In this document: piece after piece, positions 36,797 to 49,811 of the stretch
How positions within the stretch are numbered: the stretch's first letter is position 1
Layout: each line of letters opens with the position of its first letter
Assembly: GCA_903813345.2 (NCBI GenBank)
Contig: CAIIXF020000002.1
Location: forward strand, 2,148,001 to 2,208,000
From: Owenia fusiformis
Taxonomy: Eukaryota > Annelida > Polychaeta > Sabellida > Oweniidae
Direction of reading: 5' to 3'
Length of the DNA: 60,000 bases
Notes under the pieces: model-generated
What the model was told of the DNA's origin: nothing
The model's input: only the letters and a program-made list of their open reading frames with translations
Database searches by the model: none
Translations under genes and position numbers: made by a program

Positions 36797-37222
36797 TAGG
36801 TAATATAGACAGGTTCCAATTTCAGAATATCTCAAGGGAAAGACTTTTTGAGGCATTTTTTAGAAAAGGCAACAGACCTATTTTTTCTGGATCAGTTTTT
36901 CATGCTGATAAAGATATTAAAAGATGACAGCTCAACGGGGTGGTCACGACACTGCATTTTAGTGTTTTTACCCCCCTAGGAAATTATCTTAGGGGGTACT
37001 ATAATATTAGTTCATAACTCAAAGAATATATAAACTATTGTTCTGAGTTCTACAGCATACATTGTTAGTACAGAGATAAATACTATCCTAAAGTTATAGG
37101 TTGATATCTTTGTTGGCTTCGGAAAAATACAATTAATTAGAAAAAATATGCAATTTTTGTCATTTTTTCTTGCTTATTTTATATTTGTAGCTTCAAGCAA
37201 AATATGATAACTTTAACAGCTC

Positions 37223-40200
37223 ACTTTGGCGATAGTGTAGGTACACGTGGTACAGGTGCAACCTCAAATAACGGTAAACTCCTGAATCAAATGTGTAAAC
37301 GAACTGGTTTGACTCCTATAGATATGTTCCCAATTTGTACGGGACCAACATATACGTTCTTTAGGGATTATACTGGTGAGTCGTACATTGACCATATTCT
37401 TGTCACCGGCGGTCTTGTTTCAAAATGCTTAAATGTAAAAGTGTTTGATGAAGATTTAACAAATATGTCAGATCATTTGCCAATTAAAGTAACTCTAAAT
37501 ATTGAAACTCAACCAGCAGCGAGAAAAAACGAGTCTCGTTCTTATAAGTCACGCCCCGCATGGAATAAAGCTACAGATGAGCACCTGAAACAATATAAGC
37601 AACTGATGAATGTGAAAATTTCTAGCCTGATACGAGATATGAATAAAAGTGGCAGTATGTCAAACATGGACATTGAACTATTTTTTAATGAATTGTCCGA
37701 TATAATTAATGATATAACCTCCCAGTCCTTACCAAAATCAAGGTTCAACAAACATTTAAAACCATATTGGACGGAGACTGTAAAAGAATGTTTGAAACAA
37801 AAGAAAATGACGTGGAATAGATGGAAGTTCTATGGAAAATCTAGAGAGCCAGAAAATGCATATTGGAAGGCTTACAAGGACGCAAAAAGAATGTTTAGAA
37901 AGGCAATCCGTAGGGCTCAATATGATTTTGAAATTAAGTGTCAAAAGGAAATTGATGACGCTGCAGATTTATCCTTAAACAAGTTTTGGTACTTGATCAA
38001 ACAACGCAAGGGTAATTCGTGTAAATCCATCGCAATACGAAATGATGAAGGACTAGTGCTCACTGAGCCCGATGAAGTACTAATGGAATGGAAGTCCTAT
38101 TTTGAGAAGCTAGTGTCCCTCAAGAAAGATACACCATATGACAGCGAATTTGAAAAGATGATTAATAATGAAGTAGATGAAATGAAACGTGACAGTTTTA
38201 ACAATGACGACGGAGCTTTCACAGAGGCATTAACGTGCAATGAAGTACATCTAATCACATCCAAGTTAAAAAATGGGAAAGCTCCCGGGTGGGATCAAAT
38301 TACACCGGAGCACATTAAGAATGGGGGAGATTTATTAATCCAAGCTCTAACACTTCTGTACAATGAGATGGTACGCACTGAATATGTCCCAGAAAGTTTT
38401 AAGCTAGGACTGCTCATACCTCTCTTCAAGGGTGGTAACAAGGACATCTTATCAAAAGATGACCATCGTGGCATCACACTGATGACCACGTACATGAAAA
38501 TGTTCGAGCGAATTATGATGTCAAGAAGCCAATTATGTGCACAAACAGAAGAGGTTTCAAACATGCAAGGTGTTAACAAGGCCAAATGTTGCATTCTGAT
38601 ACTCATAGCATCTTTCTGTTTCACCTGAAACATGCTCTGATATTATGAGGCATATTCTGTGATCCGAGTACACATCAAATGAGAAGAGTTATAACTGTCA
38701 ATAAGTGTGATAGTCATCATGTAATCATTTACCTAATGTCAATACATTACATAATAGGCATTGTATTTAACAGCAGATATTAGCACAGGTATGTGTACAC
38801 AAGTTTAATGACCCCAATTAGATGAAATATGAGCTGAGATGAAAGATCTCAAAAATCCTCAATTTTGGGCTCTCCTGGATCGCCAAATCAAGCTCATTAT
38901 ATCATGGCATCTCAGGGCTGAGAAGAAATGAGATGTCATGGTATATCATGATGAAATGTTGTAGTCTACACACATCTCTTGTTACAAGAGAAGCAATAGC
39001 AACAGGTTTAGAAAACGGTAATAATGTCATTGTGACGTCATTAGACATTAAAAAAGCATTTGATGGCGTTTGGCATATTGGGTTGTATCATAAAATGTAT
39101 AAACAGGGAATAAACGGCAAACTATGGAGAATGCTAAGAAATTGTTATGATGGATACAAATGTGCTATTAAATTGAATGTGAACATAGACTCAATGTTTA
39201 AAGCAGTTAAAGAGGATTTAAATATTCCCCAAGCAATATCTCGGTTTCTAAGTGAAAATGCAAATATTTCAGATCTGTTTCCTGTGGAGCAGGGTGTGCA
39301 CCAAGGTGGTGTTTGGTCAATGGAATTATACGCAAGGTACACCAATGAACTCCTAAATGAGATATGTGATAGTATGACTGGATGTTCTATAGGAAATGTT
39401 GTATGTAGCTGCCCCACGTTTGCTGATGACATGAACTTATTAGCATATCATGGAAATACAATACAGGTTCTACTGCGTAAAGTTTTTGATTATAGCTGCA
39501 AATGGAGATTTCAGTTTCACCCAAAGAAATGTAAGGCCGTTGTGTTTAGTAGAGAGAGAAACCCCCCAAAACCAATTCTGAAATTAGGGAATCACATTAT
39601 TCCCATCGAGAATTCAATAGATCATGTTGGGCTGCCACTTACAAATAGCAATTCAGTAAAAGAATACATGGACACACGTATCTCGAAAGGAAGACGAGCA
39701 ATGATCGCCTATTTAGGAACTACAGCCAGCAATAACAATCCAACAAATCCTCTAACAGCGTCAAAGATTTACTGGTCAATATGTTTCCCCACTATGACGT
39801 ATGGAATGAGTCTTTTGCCTCTTAAAGATAATGACTATGACAGGCTAGAGACAGCACACAGGGGAATAGCAAAGAAGATACAAGGGCTTCCTATCACGAC
39901 CAGCAACCAGGCAACCATACAACAACTTGGTTGGAGAGACGTAACGTCAAAGATCGTAGTAGACAAAATCATGTTAGTGTGGCAATTGTTATCTCTACCA
40001 ATGAACAATGTATATAAGATGATCGCGATAATGAGAATCATAGCGTACAGAACACGTGGTCTAGCTTTAGTGTCCCCTATTGGTGATTGCATGAGAGTAG
40101 CTGAACGTCTAGGCATTCAGCACAAAATATATGATATGATAGATACAGGAATGGTACCAAGTAAATGCGAATGGAAGAAGATGGTGTCAGATAATACAAG

Positions 40201-40910
40201 AGAATATGCAATGTGGCAGTGGAAAATACAGTGTATGTTCAATCACAACGCTTCCCTATATAGGAATGTAATACGCTTTGGCACACCAATAGTGTGGTGG
40301 AAAATTGCATTTCGCGAATGCCAATATATTCGCATATGTAAGACAATGATGATCCTACTAACTGGAGGGAGTAATCTATGTGCTATCACAGGCAAATGGG
40401 GCGACATGAAAGACGGGCATAACGGGCGACTATGTAAAGCTTGTGGTGAAGAGGATGAGACCTTGGAACATTTCATGTTAAAATGTAAATATTTCTCAGC
40501 CGAACGAAAAATCATTCTAGATATAGTTAAAAATCACTCGCTGATATTGAATCAAAGTAATGAGCAAATTCTAAGACTAATATTTGGTGAAAATGAACAA
40601 TTGGCACCTGATCAGTACATATTAATTGCGAAGAATGTTCATAAAATGTATACATGTGAAAGCAGAATGTAATTTGCGTATCTCAAATAGTCAAAATAAC
40701 TCCAGAGCATTGGGCCTGTTGCGGTTACGGGTCAACGCGGTAGCCTGGCGTCCGGTCGTTTAATAGGGGGTGCTCTGGATGTGATGTGATTACTGATTAT
40801 GTTCCTTATATGTATATAATGTATATAACTTTTTGCTAATTTATTTTCTTTTATAAGAAATTGTACTCTTCAGAATTGGAGGAAATAAAGATACAAACAA
40901 ACAAAAAAAA
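37223..40910 (+). pseudogene. 5'-truncated APE-type LINE (endonuclease C-terminus, RT, Cys tail)
   Basis: Starts inside the endonuclease (HFGDSVG near the GDFN site; YIDHILVTGG; NMSDHLPI), so the 5' end is lost. The ATG at 37204 belongs to the flanking TIR arm. RT blocks: NGKAPGWDQI and DHRGITLM; motif A LDIKKAFDGVW (39040-39072); motif B QGVHQGGV; motif C FADD (near 39420); then KWRFQFHPKKC. The C-terminal Cys-His block CKACGEEDETLEHFMLKC is near 40434-40490. ORF ends at 40672, followed by a 3' UTR and AATAAAGATACAAACAAACA tail ending about 40910. The RT is split by a 362-bp insertion (38592-38953); apart from that, no other frame break is seen in the visible part, implying recent activity. 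Confidence 0.92.
38592..38953. mobile_element. 362-bp MITE-like insertion with 8-bp target duplication
   Basis: AAATGTTG at 38584-38591 is repeated at 38954-38961. The two LINE reading frames on either side become continuous when the insert plus one repeat (370 bp) is disregarded. Inner ends CATTCTGATACTCATAGCATC and the inverse of CATCATGATATACCATGACATC form imperfect TIRs. The 8-bp duplication fits hAT-type integration. Confidence 0.85.
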
Positions 40911-41055
40911 GTAGTATTTTCTAACAACATTCCCAAGCTATGTTGGATATTGTAATATATCTATTATAGTGATGAAGTACTATTTTGTAATTTTAATATG
41001 ACTTTATAATGCCTTACCCCTGGTAAATAGAAGAAAGTTGGTGTGGTTTTCTTCT

Positions 41056-42235
41056 GGTTTTAACATTTTATTGACTTCTTAGTTGAAGATACAATCAATT
41101 CTGTCAGTTAACCATGAGTAGCTTTACAATGGTTAACTATTCCCATGAATAGAGGGTTGGGACCTCAAAAATACCAGAACTGTTAAGTGGCATCCTTGGG
41201 CATCCCTCTTCAGAGCATTTTCCTTATACTCCGATGAAATCTGCAGGGGATACTATAAGAAACCTATATATCTAAGATACTAAATGAAGATACTGAATTC
41301 AAATTTTCAGGATTTGGTCCTGGTATAATAGGTAATCTGTATGACAAAAATGACAAAAAGAAAAAACTCTATTGCCATAGTAACAAGAATACCACACTAT
41401 TTGTTTCCTAAGAAATGTGTTTTAAGAGGTTTTGTCATTCTTTTTAATTTTAAATATGTCTACAATGTGGGATGATTAGAATTATGGTAAAGTAATCTTT
41501 TCTATTGTTTTATTGTTCTCTAAAACAGAAGTTGCTAAGGCACATAGATATATAGATCATAGAAAAAAATGCTGGGATGATCGCTCTATTTGTCAGGAAA
41601 TTAAAATGGAAACTGAAAAATGAGTTTCTTCCCACTGAATAGCAATTAATTTGGTAGACCATGGCTGACACGCACAAGAGAAAACGTTTATCAGTTCTAT
41701 GTCATTGTGTTGTTATTTTTTATTTATCGTGGTCTGGGACTTATAACACCTAATGCCGAGTCTTCTCCAACTGCAAAGGAAGGCAAGATTTTAATAATGA
41801 ACATTCATATATCTCAACAAATATGGCCTAAGACAATGATGAGGAAACTCTGAGGGAAAAATTAGACGAAACATTAATGTGAGTGGTCCAAAAATAACAC
41901 TAACATGTTTTGGAAAAGTTATGCTCTCGGGTGAATCAGTGCTCATTTAAGGATAGTCTGAATCAGGTGAATTTTTTAACTTAATTGTACCCCTCCCCTG
42001 AAACCCCCAAATTTTGACGAAATTGTCGAAAAGTGGCAAACAACATTCATTAAAGTTCAATATGGCTATTTCGCTTCTATGTCATAAAGATATGATACGA
42101 TCTCAGGTCAATCAATAAATTTCACAAGTGACACTCTATCTTATGAAGAAACTATTATCGTATATTTGAAGACATGTCAAAAATGTGGTGGAAATAAATT
42201 GTGTCACTCCTGATTTGACCTGCAAATGTTCAGGT
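41056..42235. other. Loop of the long-TIR element, no gene seen
   Basis: AT-rich, no ORF with recognisable motifs, no internal repeats noticed. Confidence 0.5.
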
Positions 42236-43362
42236 AAGTTATCACAAACAATTTCAGACAGTTATATCTTTGATTATGACTATTTCCTGACCATGAAGAC
42301 AGGTATACAGGGATAATAAAGTCAATCGGACTCTGAGATATTTCACTAGCAATCAACCCATCAATATATTTTTTCAAAGTTGTTGACCTCATTTTCACCA
42401 AAAATGCAATCATTTTAACAATGTTTAATGCATTACTATTCTTTATTTAAATATATCAAATATCTCTTGAAATGAAAACTGAATTCCCCTAAGATTAGTG
42501 TTCCCCATGTTATTTCCCCTTTGGAAAAATTCATGCTATCCATTGGTTTCAGTTCATTTTGGTCATCCAAATTCAGTGTCTTTAAAGTCCCTGGAGCAAT
42601 CCACTTTTCCTCTTAGGAAATAGAACATGTCTCAAAGCATATTCTAATTATGCATTCAACAATATAATTAAAGGTTACATCTTTGGTAAAAACTAGGTCA
42701 TCATTTTTAGTAAAAAGTATGTTGATTGGGCCATTCCCTTTAATATCACTGATTAATCATTATATTTACTTTTCTTGAAGATAATGAATAGATCTAAAAG
42801 ATATACCTATGTTCATGGTCAGAAAATATTCATAATTCAAGTTAGAATTGACCTTTTTCCATATAAATGAAGAATAGATGGCATCATGGGTATTGGTAGA
42901 GCTTGGGTAGGGCTAGAATACATGTAAATGTATTGCCAGAGTCACTTAATTTCTTGATTTAAGAAGTAATTCCATTTGGATCAACTTAAAACATCATTGG
43001 AATGTAACTTTATGACCTATTGACATGTGGATTGTGATTTCACATTAAAATTGTGATCCTTGGAAGAGTAAATGAACTTTTTAAGGTTTTTCAGCATTGT
43101 GTCAATGGGGTTTTATCCCGACCTTTTTTAGACAACCAGTAAATCATTAGAATTTGAATAATGGTAAATTACAGTGCAAATCAAAGTTGTTTTGATAGAG
43201 AATTACTCACAGAATTCAAATATGAAATCAGATGGAAGAAAACATTAGTTTTTAATGGTTAAAAAATGCAGATCTCCTAAAATCTCATTAAAAACAAGAC
43301 CTTAACGAGATTTCAAAGCTATATGGAAAAAGGACCATTGTCTGAAGTTGTTTGCGATAACC
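42236..43362 (-). mobile_element. GGTTATCGC-type TIR element, copy 2 (inverted to copy 1)
   Basis: Ends GTTATCACAAACAATTTCAGAC and GTCTGAAGTTGTTTGCGATAAC. The left arm and loop (42240-42840) are the inverse of 4213-4900. The right arm is broken by an insertion at about 42851-43334. Confidence 0.75.
42851..43334. mobile_element. Insertion with CCTTTTTCCATATA ends
   Basis: CCTTTTTCCATATA at its left end is inverted at its right end (CTATATGGAAAAAGG), and it interrupts the right arm of copy 2. Possible target duplication GAC. Non-coding. Confidence 0.6.
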
Positions 43363-44617
43363 TACATGCTCCTTTATAACATTATTATGTAAATACTATC
43401 AAATGCTTTAGTCATGACAGTTGAAGTAAACTGAAGTCTTGGTATTTAAATGCAGAATCAGATCTATGTAGAGTAAACAAAATTGAAAGCAACATGTACA
43501 GTTGACAGTACAGTGTGATACAACATCGGTGGGAAAGTCATCTTTGGTTAATAAAAAAGATTCTTAGCTACTTTTCTAACATCTGGCTGTGATGCATCAT
43601 AGCTTAATGAGGACTCTGCTATATGGTCAGATGATGAGAACTCACAGTTTTACGGAACTTTTGCCATGTTTTGCACATTGTAAATGACCCTTCTGAATGG
43701 GTTGTAAAGGTATATACCAGGAGGTATATATGGCTCGAATGACTCGTGCCCTAGTACATGGGGCACTGTAGTACATTACTTGTGCATGATGACCACCATA
43801 GTCTAGTTGCTCAAATGAGATAAATTGATGATTATAATGTTTAGACTTTATGTCAATGTCCTCTCTAGTATGTGATTACACTAGATTTCATTATGATACA
43901 TGTACTAAATTGAAAACGTACATATACAATATCTTAAGTCCTATATTCTAGTAATAAACGAATTAGAATGTCACCTACCATTTGATGATGGTATGAATTT
44001 ATTGATTTGGTGTCTATCAATACATGTTTCTAACTTAATGCTGCAAAATGATTAAATTCACCACATCCACTTTCTTCAATTTTCCAGGGGTAGGGCACTA
44101 TAAAGTCATATTAAAATTACAAAATAGTACTTCATAACTAAAATAGATGTATTACAATACCCCATATAGCCTGGTAATGTTTTTAGAATACTACTATGAG
44201 CTGTTAAAGCTGTCATATTTTGCTTGAAGCTACAAAAATAAAATTGGCAATACAAAAAGTGTGTATATTTTTCCTGTTTATTGTATTTTTTCTGAGACCA
44301 ATAAAAGTATCGACCTATAACTTTAGGATAGTATTCATATTTGTACTAGCAATGTATGGTGTACAACTCAGAACAATAGCTCATATATCCTTTGAATTAT
44401 GAACTAGTTTCATAGTACCCCCCAGAATATTTTCCTAGGGGGGGGGGTAAACATGCCAAAATTCAGTGTCGTGACCACCCCGTTGAGCTGTCATCTTTTA
44501 ATATCTTTATCTGCATGAAAAACTGATCGATCGCGAGTAAAAATAGGTCTGTTGCTTTTTCTAAAAAATGCCTCAAAAACTTGAATTATTAGAATTGGAA
44601 CCTGTCTAATATACCTG

Positions 44618-47600
44618 TAGGAATTTTTGGAGATGGTTCATCGTAAGTGTATGTGTCATTTGAAGATTGTTTCCTCTTAAGAGATGACTGTTTCATTTTT
44701 CCAATCCTGGTTTGGGTGGGACTTTTATTTTGAAATCAATTCGAGATGTTATATACAAAGTAAAACCAAGTGTATATCGATCATATTACATTTTGAGCAT
44801 TTACAAAGGGTTGTCCAATAAATGTCTGGAGAAAAATAAGGGTTTCAGAAAAATCGTCAACTCGCATGGGAGTTGGTGAGAAAGAATTGGAATGTTCTAG
44901 AGAACAATTGGAGTGAAGTATGGGTTCCTAAAACTCGAATGGAAAGATCGGAAAACGAGAGAAATTGAGAGAACCGGTCTTGATATGATTGATAGGGTCA
45001 CACCTTGGAACAACGATACATATCGTGAACACAGATGATAAAATATAGATAGTCAATGAACTAAAATATAAATGAGTACCTTTAATTTCGTATAATTCAC
45101 AATCTCGCCCTGTTGAATGAAATCGTCTCTAACGGTGTCACTCATCCATCAAGAAGGTTGGTTTCTGGTTCTTATTAATGACAGTATGGCTCTCACTTAT
45201 AACTTTACATTTAGAATAGAACGAGCATTTGTCAAGTTATGATCGAAACAAAACTAAATCTTGTCTTCGCAAGGGACAGTTCAAAAAACTAAATTACTAT
45301 CTTGAATTTCAAAAATCTTGCTCTACTGCATAAAATCGTCCTGAATATAGTCACTCATCAACCACGAAAGTTGATTTCTGGTTTCTTAATCAATCATTCT
45401 AGCGTTCTCATTTATAAAACAATCGATAATTAAAACTGAAAGATATTATAATGCATTCAATGTTTACTTTCTTACAACATTGCATGGTTATTTTATTGTG
45501 GGAGCACAGCATTTGCATTTGACTGCGCCTTCTTTATTCCTCGATGCAAATCATCTAGTTTAAAAATGTAAACATTCCAATACCAAAATTAGATTAATTA
45601 TTTAAATGATACATCCTTTATATTTTATTTGATTACGTTTTTGAATATCATTAACAATAATCCGTTGTTTGACCCTTGAAAACGCAACCCATATCATTAT
45701 ATTTGATACTTGTTTTCAACATAGCAAAAACCCTTCATTAGACATTCAGCTTTACATATGGATTTATCATTTGTGAAAGTCTACCCATGTAAAAATACTA
45801 GTGTACAACACTTAGTATTTTAATGTTTTGTAAGAGTAGTTTACAGTAGTTTAGTATTTGGTTTTTATATTCACATCTATTTAAGTAAACTGTTGTTTAA
45901 TGCAACAAAGACTGCCAAATAATATTCAGTACAGAATGTTTGAATGGGCTGTCAAATATAAGTGTATCACATTTGACTTTCTCACATATTATGGAATAGT
46001 TCGCATCATGGCAGACATCATGAATATCAATGCCAGCAAATACTTAAAGAGGCACCATACCATAGGATAGCACAATCAAGACTTCTCTGGACATTTTTGC
46101 ATATTTGGTTTCACCACATATTAACCACCTATTTACCAAAGAAGAAGTCCCAAATCATCCTTTTTCAGTGTTAATTTTGCGATTGTGCTGCCCGATCTAT
46201 TTATTTTCACGGAAATTAATTCAATCTGAAGTTTGAAGATACCAGGAAAATCCTTCGTTATCTGATTTGTCATTAGCCTGTTTCAAGGCGCGTGTGGGTG
46301 CTTGTGTGACTCAACGGGGATTCCCCTCGCTAGCCGAGGAATCGGTTATGTTAAATTCTGGAAATTGGTTTTCTGTTGATTATTTCAATAGTTCGGCAAA
46401 AGTGTACCCATAATTCATACTCAAAGATATATCCATGGTATGTTAGATATTATATGAGCAATAATAATGGAACGCCATTGATTGTCTGGGCGAAAAACCA
46501 ATGGTATAATGCATCTTTAAGAAATCAGGAATATCATCTAATTCTTTTTTAGCAATTTCATTTAGCTAATTTAAATTATTGAATCACTACTATGACCTGT
46601 GTATTATCTCAAAATTGCTCAGGCCTAATCCATGGTTAATTAACAAATGATGGCATTCCACTTCACCATCTCCTGTTCTCAGCAGCATATTATTGGAATG
46701 TTACGCTTAATTTTAGATATTTTTAGATAAGTCACAGTGGAAATTTTCACCAAATATTCAGTAATTAATTTTAATTTTTAATTTAATTTTAATTTTAATT
46801 GTTCATGCCCATATATATCTTATTTTCCTTTTGTAATATAAATATATGACATAAATACTTTTAATGCTTCGTTAGGATGATGTAATGATGCAATCGTTTG
46901 CCTTTAGACTTTTGGCACTCTCCCTAGTGACCAATCAGAACTGACAAGGCTCTTTGGATACTGTTTCACAAACTACTTCATGTAGGTCTCAGAGTTTATC
47001 AGCATACAGCCTAAATAACATTCCTTTTTAAAAAAATTAATTTTCAAGTTATTTTCATACGCATTATTAAAACCACGTATATTTAAGGAATAAAGACCGA
47101 GATTTTATGATTTTTGGCGTAATATATGACCGAAAATTTTATTCTGTTCATTGTTAAAAGACCGAAATCGCGTAGCGATTGAGGTCTTTGGCAATGGCCA
47201 GAATAAATTTTGAGGTCATATATTTGACATAAATCATTAAAATCGATTCTAATATGATAAACAGACAAGAAACACGATTTTTTGCATTTATGAGTTTTAT
47301 TGGTCATACATACTCCAATATAGACCAGTAAATCAATTGTTCTTTTTAGTGTGACGTCACGTATCATATTAGAATTTATAGTATAGTAAAATAAATTCTT
47401 CCCTCATTTCCCCAGCCCCCACCCTTTATCTCATTTTTCATGTATTGTTATACGTATAATCCTGTACATATCTCAACCAATGCGCGGGTATTTTGCCCCA
47501 ACCAAAAAACTATTAAAATAAATGTCCAACAAGCAAAACAAAATGTCACAGCTTAGTTGCTCACAATATTATGAGTTCAATATTATATCAGATTTGAACC

Positions 47601-48900
47601 TCTGAGATGATGATGAGATGAGATGAGGTGATTTTGAAAAAAATAGTCGATTTGAAGCAAGTTGAAAAGACTTTTTTTACCTTGAGAAGGTCATTGGAGG
47701 TCAAATCAGAGGGGGAGAAACACCAGGGTTCAAGATGACATACGCTTATAATGTAAATCTGTATTGAGATGACATCGTCGCTGATTGGTCAAAAGTCGAC
47801 AAACAAATGACGTCATCAATGGCGGTTTCAACATTTTCGAAATACGCTTCGAATAATATTATGTTCATTTCTGTCGCTTAATCCAATATCAAAGCTTCTC
47901 ATTTCACATCAAGATAAAGAAAGGTGTACGGAATATGCCTATATCAATTAAAACATCCCATCGAGGTGTAGTATTTGATAACTAGCCGATGAAAATTCGA
48001 ACGAACGAAGGTGGTTAGCAAGAGAGGTAATTATGTCTGTCATCTTTAAACTCTGGGGCTTTCCCTCCTCTTAGGTCAAATCTTAAATCTGAAGACAGAT
48101 TTGAACTTCTTAGAACTTCTTCTGGTGATTTTGATAACAATGAAATCAGTCTAAAGTGTATTTGTTAAGTTATTGGAAGTTGCAAGAATTTGTTACAGAG
48201 ACCAATCGCCAATATAGACGACAACCGCCGTTAAAAGAGACGTAGACCAAAACAAAAAACCGTTCATTATAAACAGAACTAATACACATGTAGGTAACGT
48301 AATGACTAGTTTAGGCTGTGTAATGACTGGCTTGGCTTCACTCTACTTTAATGAAATACATCGTCTGAAAATGTGAGGAGCTCCCAAACATCCAAAAATC
48401 ATAGACTCCAAAAATGAAAAGTGTAAATACACCGCAGCGGTCACTCTGCTGAATCCGACAAGTCCGTTATCTGAGGATTCCGTATTCCCCGATGATCTTC
48501 ATTCCGTCTTTGACATATTGCCCGTATCATATTTTACAAGGGGAAAACTCATTTTACTTAGTGGACAGCGTTCCCAATATATTGTCGGAACTATTACCCG
48601 ATCAGGAAACTCACACTTGAACTCTCTTGGGCCCAGACCTGGTTTGGTGGTCTGGAGTTACAGTTAGCAAGGAGAAACACAACAATGAATTTAATTTTAA
48701 CACATATATTATCAGTAGTTAGATGTAACAGTAAATGATAAAAAGTGTCTTCATTCAAGGGCAAATCACATGTCTTTACAGCTACAATAATCACTCCAAT
48801 CACTGGTTCTGATAAAATGTCTCTCCAACAAGGTTTTCACTTATTTCCTAATTGTAAATAATTGTATAAATGGTGGTAGTGTGATTCTTGGCTACTTTCT
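44618..48900. other. AT-rich stretch, no gene recognised
   Basis: Holds a diverged ~220-bp tandem duplication (45084-45210 and 45300-45425, sharing GTCACTCATC and TTTCTGGTT blocks) and the palindrome at 47120-47225. A 27-codon ATG-to-donor frame at 44696-44615 (-) was considered too short to call. Confidence 0.45.
47120..47225. repeat. ~105-bp palindrome
   Basis: TATATGACC...AAATTTTATTCTG...ATTG...AAAGACC pairs with GGTCTTTGGCAAT...CAGAATAAATTTTGAGGTCATATA. The apex is GAAATCGCGTAGCGATTG. Similar in style to the foldback at 1447-1625 but different in sequence. Confidence 0.75.
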
Positions 48901-48949
48901 CTTGGATAGGTCTCCTCTGCTCCTTCAGACTCCGGCTCTGGCTATCTTC

Positions 48950-49315
48950 TTAACAGTACTCTGGTTTCACATTCCGAATCCTCCTCTTCAGCTGCTCCGG
49001 ACTCACACTCCGAATCCTCCTCTTCAGCTGCTCCGGACTCACACTCCGAATCCTCCTCTTCAGCTGCTCCGGACTCACACTCCGGATTCTCCTCAGCGGC
49101 TCCGGATTCTCACTCCGGATTCTCCTCTTCTGCTGCTCCGGTCTCACACTCCGGATTCTCTTCAACGGCTCCGGATTCTCACTCCGGATTCTCCTCTTCT
49201 GCTCCGGATTCTCCTCAGCGGCTCCGGATTCTCCTCAGCTGCTCCGGACTCACACTCCGGATTCTCCTCAGCTGCTCCGGATTCACACTCCGGATTCTCC
49301 TCAGCGGCTCTGGTT
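48950..49315 (+). repeat. 36-bp minisatellite (CTCCGGACTCACACTCCGAA...)
   Basis: Units of 36 bp, CTCCGGACTCACACTCCGAATCCTCC(TCTTCAGCTG), repeat three times almost exactly, then as shortened variants (GGATTCTCCTCAGCGGCTCC). The + frame 48881-49483 is open but purely repeat-encoded. It lies just beyond the proposed 3' LTR of the retrotransposon. Confidence 0.9.
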
Positions 49316-49317
49316 AG

Positions 49318-49440
49318 AAGAGGACTTCTCCAACTCCGGGAGGACTTCTTCAACCCTGGGAGGACTTCTTCAACTCCGGGAGGACTTCTTCAACTCCGGG
49401 AGGACTTCTTCAACTCCGGGAGGACTTCTTCAACCCCCGA
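49318..49440 (+). repeat. 20-bp minisatellite (GGAGGACTTCTTCAACTCCG)
   Basis: Five to six tandem copies follow directly on the 36-bp array. Confidence 0.9.
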
Positions 49441-49811
49441 AGACTTCTCCGACTCCAGGAGGTCACACACGAGGGAACTCTAAATGTGATAGATGGTCTG
49501 ATCCCCGGGAGACTTCCTTGGGCTATGAACGAGTCTTAACCCAGGAATGCTCCTTTGTTCAAGACGATCAATCACTGGATGGCGTAATAACTGGGATAAG
49601 GTCACGTGACGGATCACGTGACTACAGCAATATGCAGAAACTCACGATGGGGGGGGGGGTAAAAATCTCTTAAACACCCTCTAAACACGTCAAAACTTGA
49701 TGCTACACCCTCGGGAAATAATGTTGTATTACTACTTTAAAAATGGTCAGGAAAGATAAACTACCAAAGCTTCGATCAATGGATTCACAAAAGTAGATCA
49801 ACAAAAATGTT

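Larger units (their letters stand above)
36797..44617. mobile_element. Long-TIR element (~570-bp arms) carrying nested insertions
   Basis: Left arm 36797-37222 plus 40911-41055 is inverted at 44617-44045 (about 85% identity). Shared blocks include ATATTAAAAGATGACAGCTC, AACGGGGTGGTCACGACACTG and GTAGCTTCAAGCAAAATATG. The left arm is split by a LINE (37223-40910). The 3-kb loop contains another TIR element (42236-43362). Without insertions the element would be about 4.1 kb. No transposase ORF is visible, so its superfamily is unknown. Confidence 0.8.

Noticed and set aside
37204-37222. ATG at 37204 as the LINE start codon
   Set aside because: These bases match the TIR arm (inverse near 44215-44230). 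The LINE proper begins at about 37223 and is 5' truncated.
44615-44696. Possible first exon (MKQSSLKRKQ...) on the - strand with a GTATAT donor
   Set aside because: Only 27 codons, no promoter or downstream exon, and its donor lies at the TIR element border.
46300-46345. tRNA-like or terminator-like hairpin GGGGATTCCCCTCG...CGAGGAATC
   Set aside because: No cloverleaf, A/B boxes or T run; a short imperfect hairpin only.
47083-47367. 94-codon - strand ORF
   Set aside because: It runs through a ~105-bp palindrome and has no recognisable motif.
48881-49483. 200-codon + strand ORF, Pro/Leu/Ser-rich
   Set aside because: Encoded entirely by the 36-bp and 20-bp minisatellites, whose lack of stops explains the open frame.
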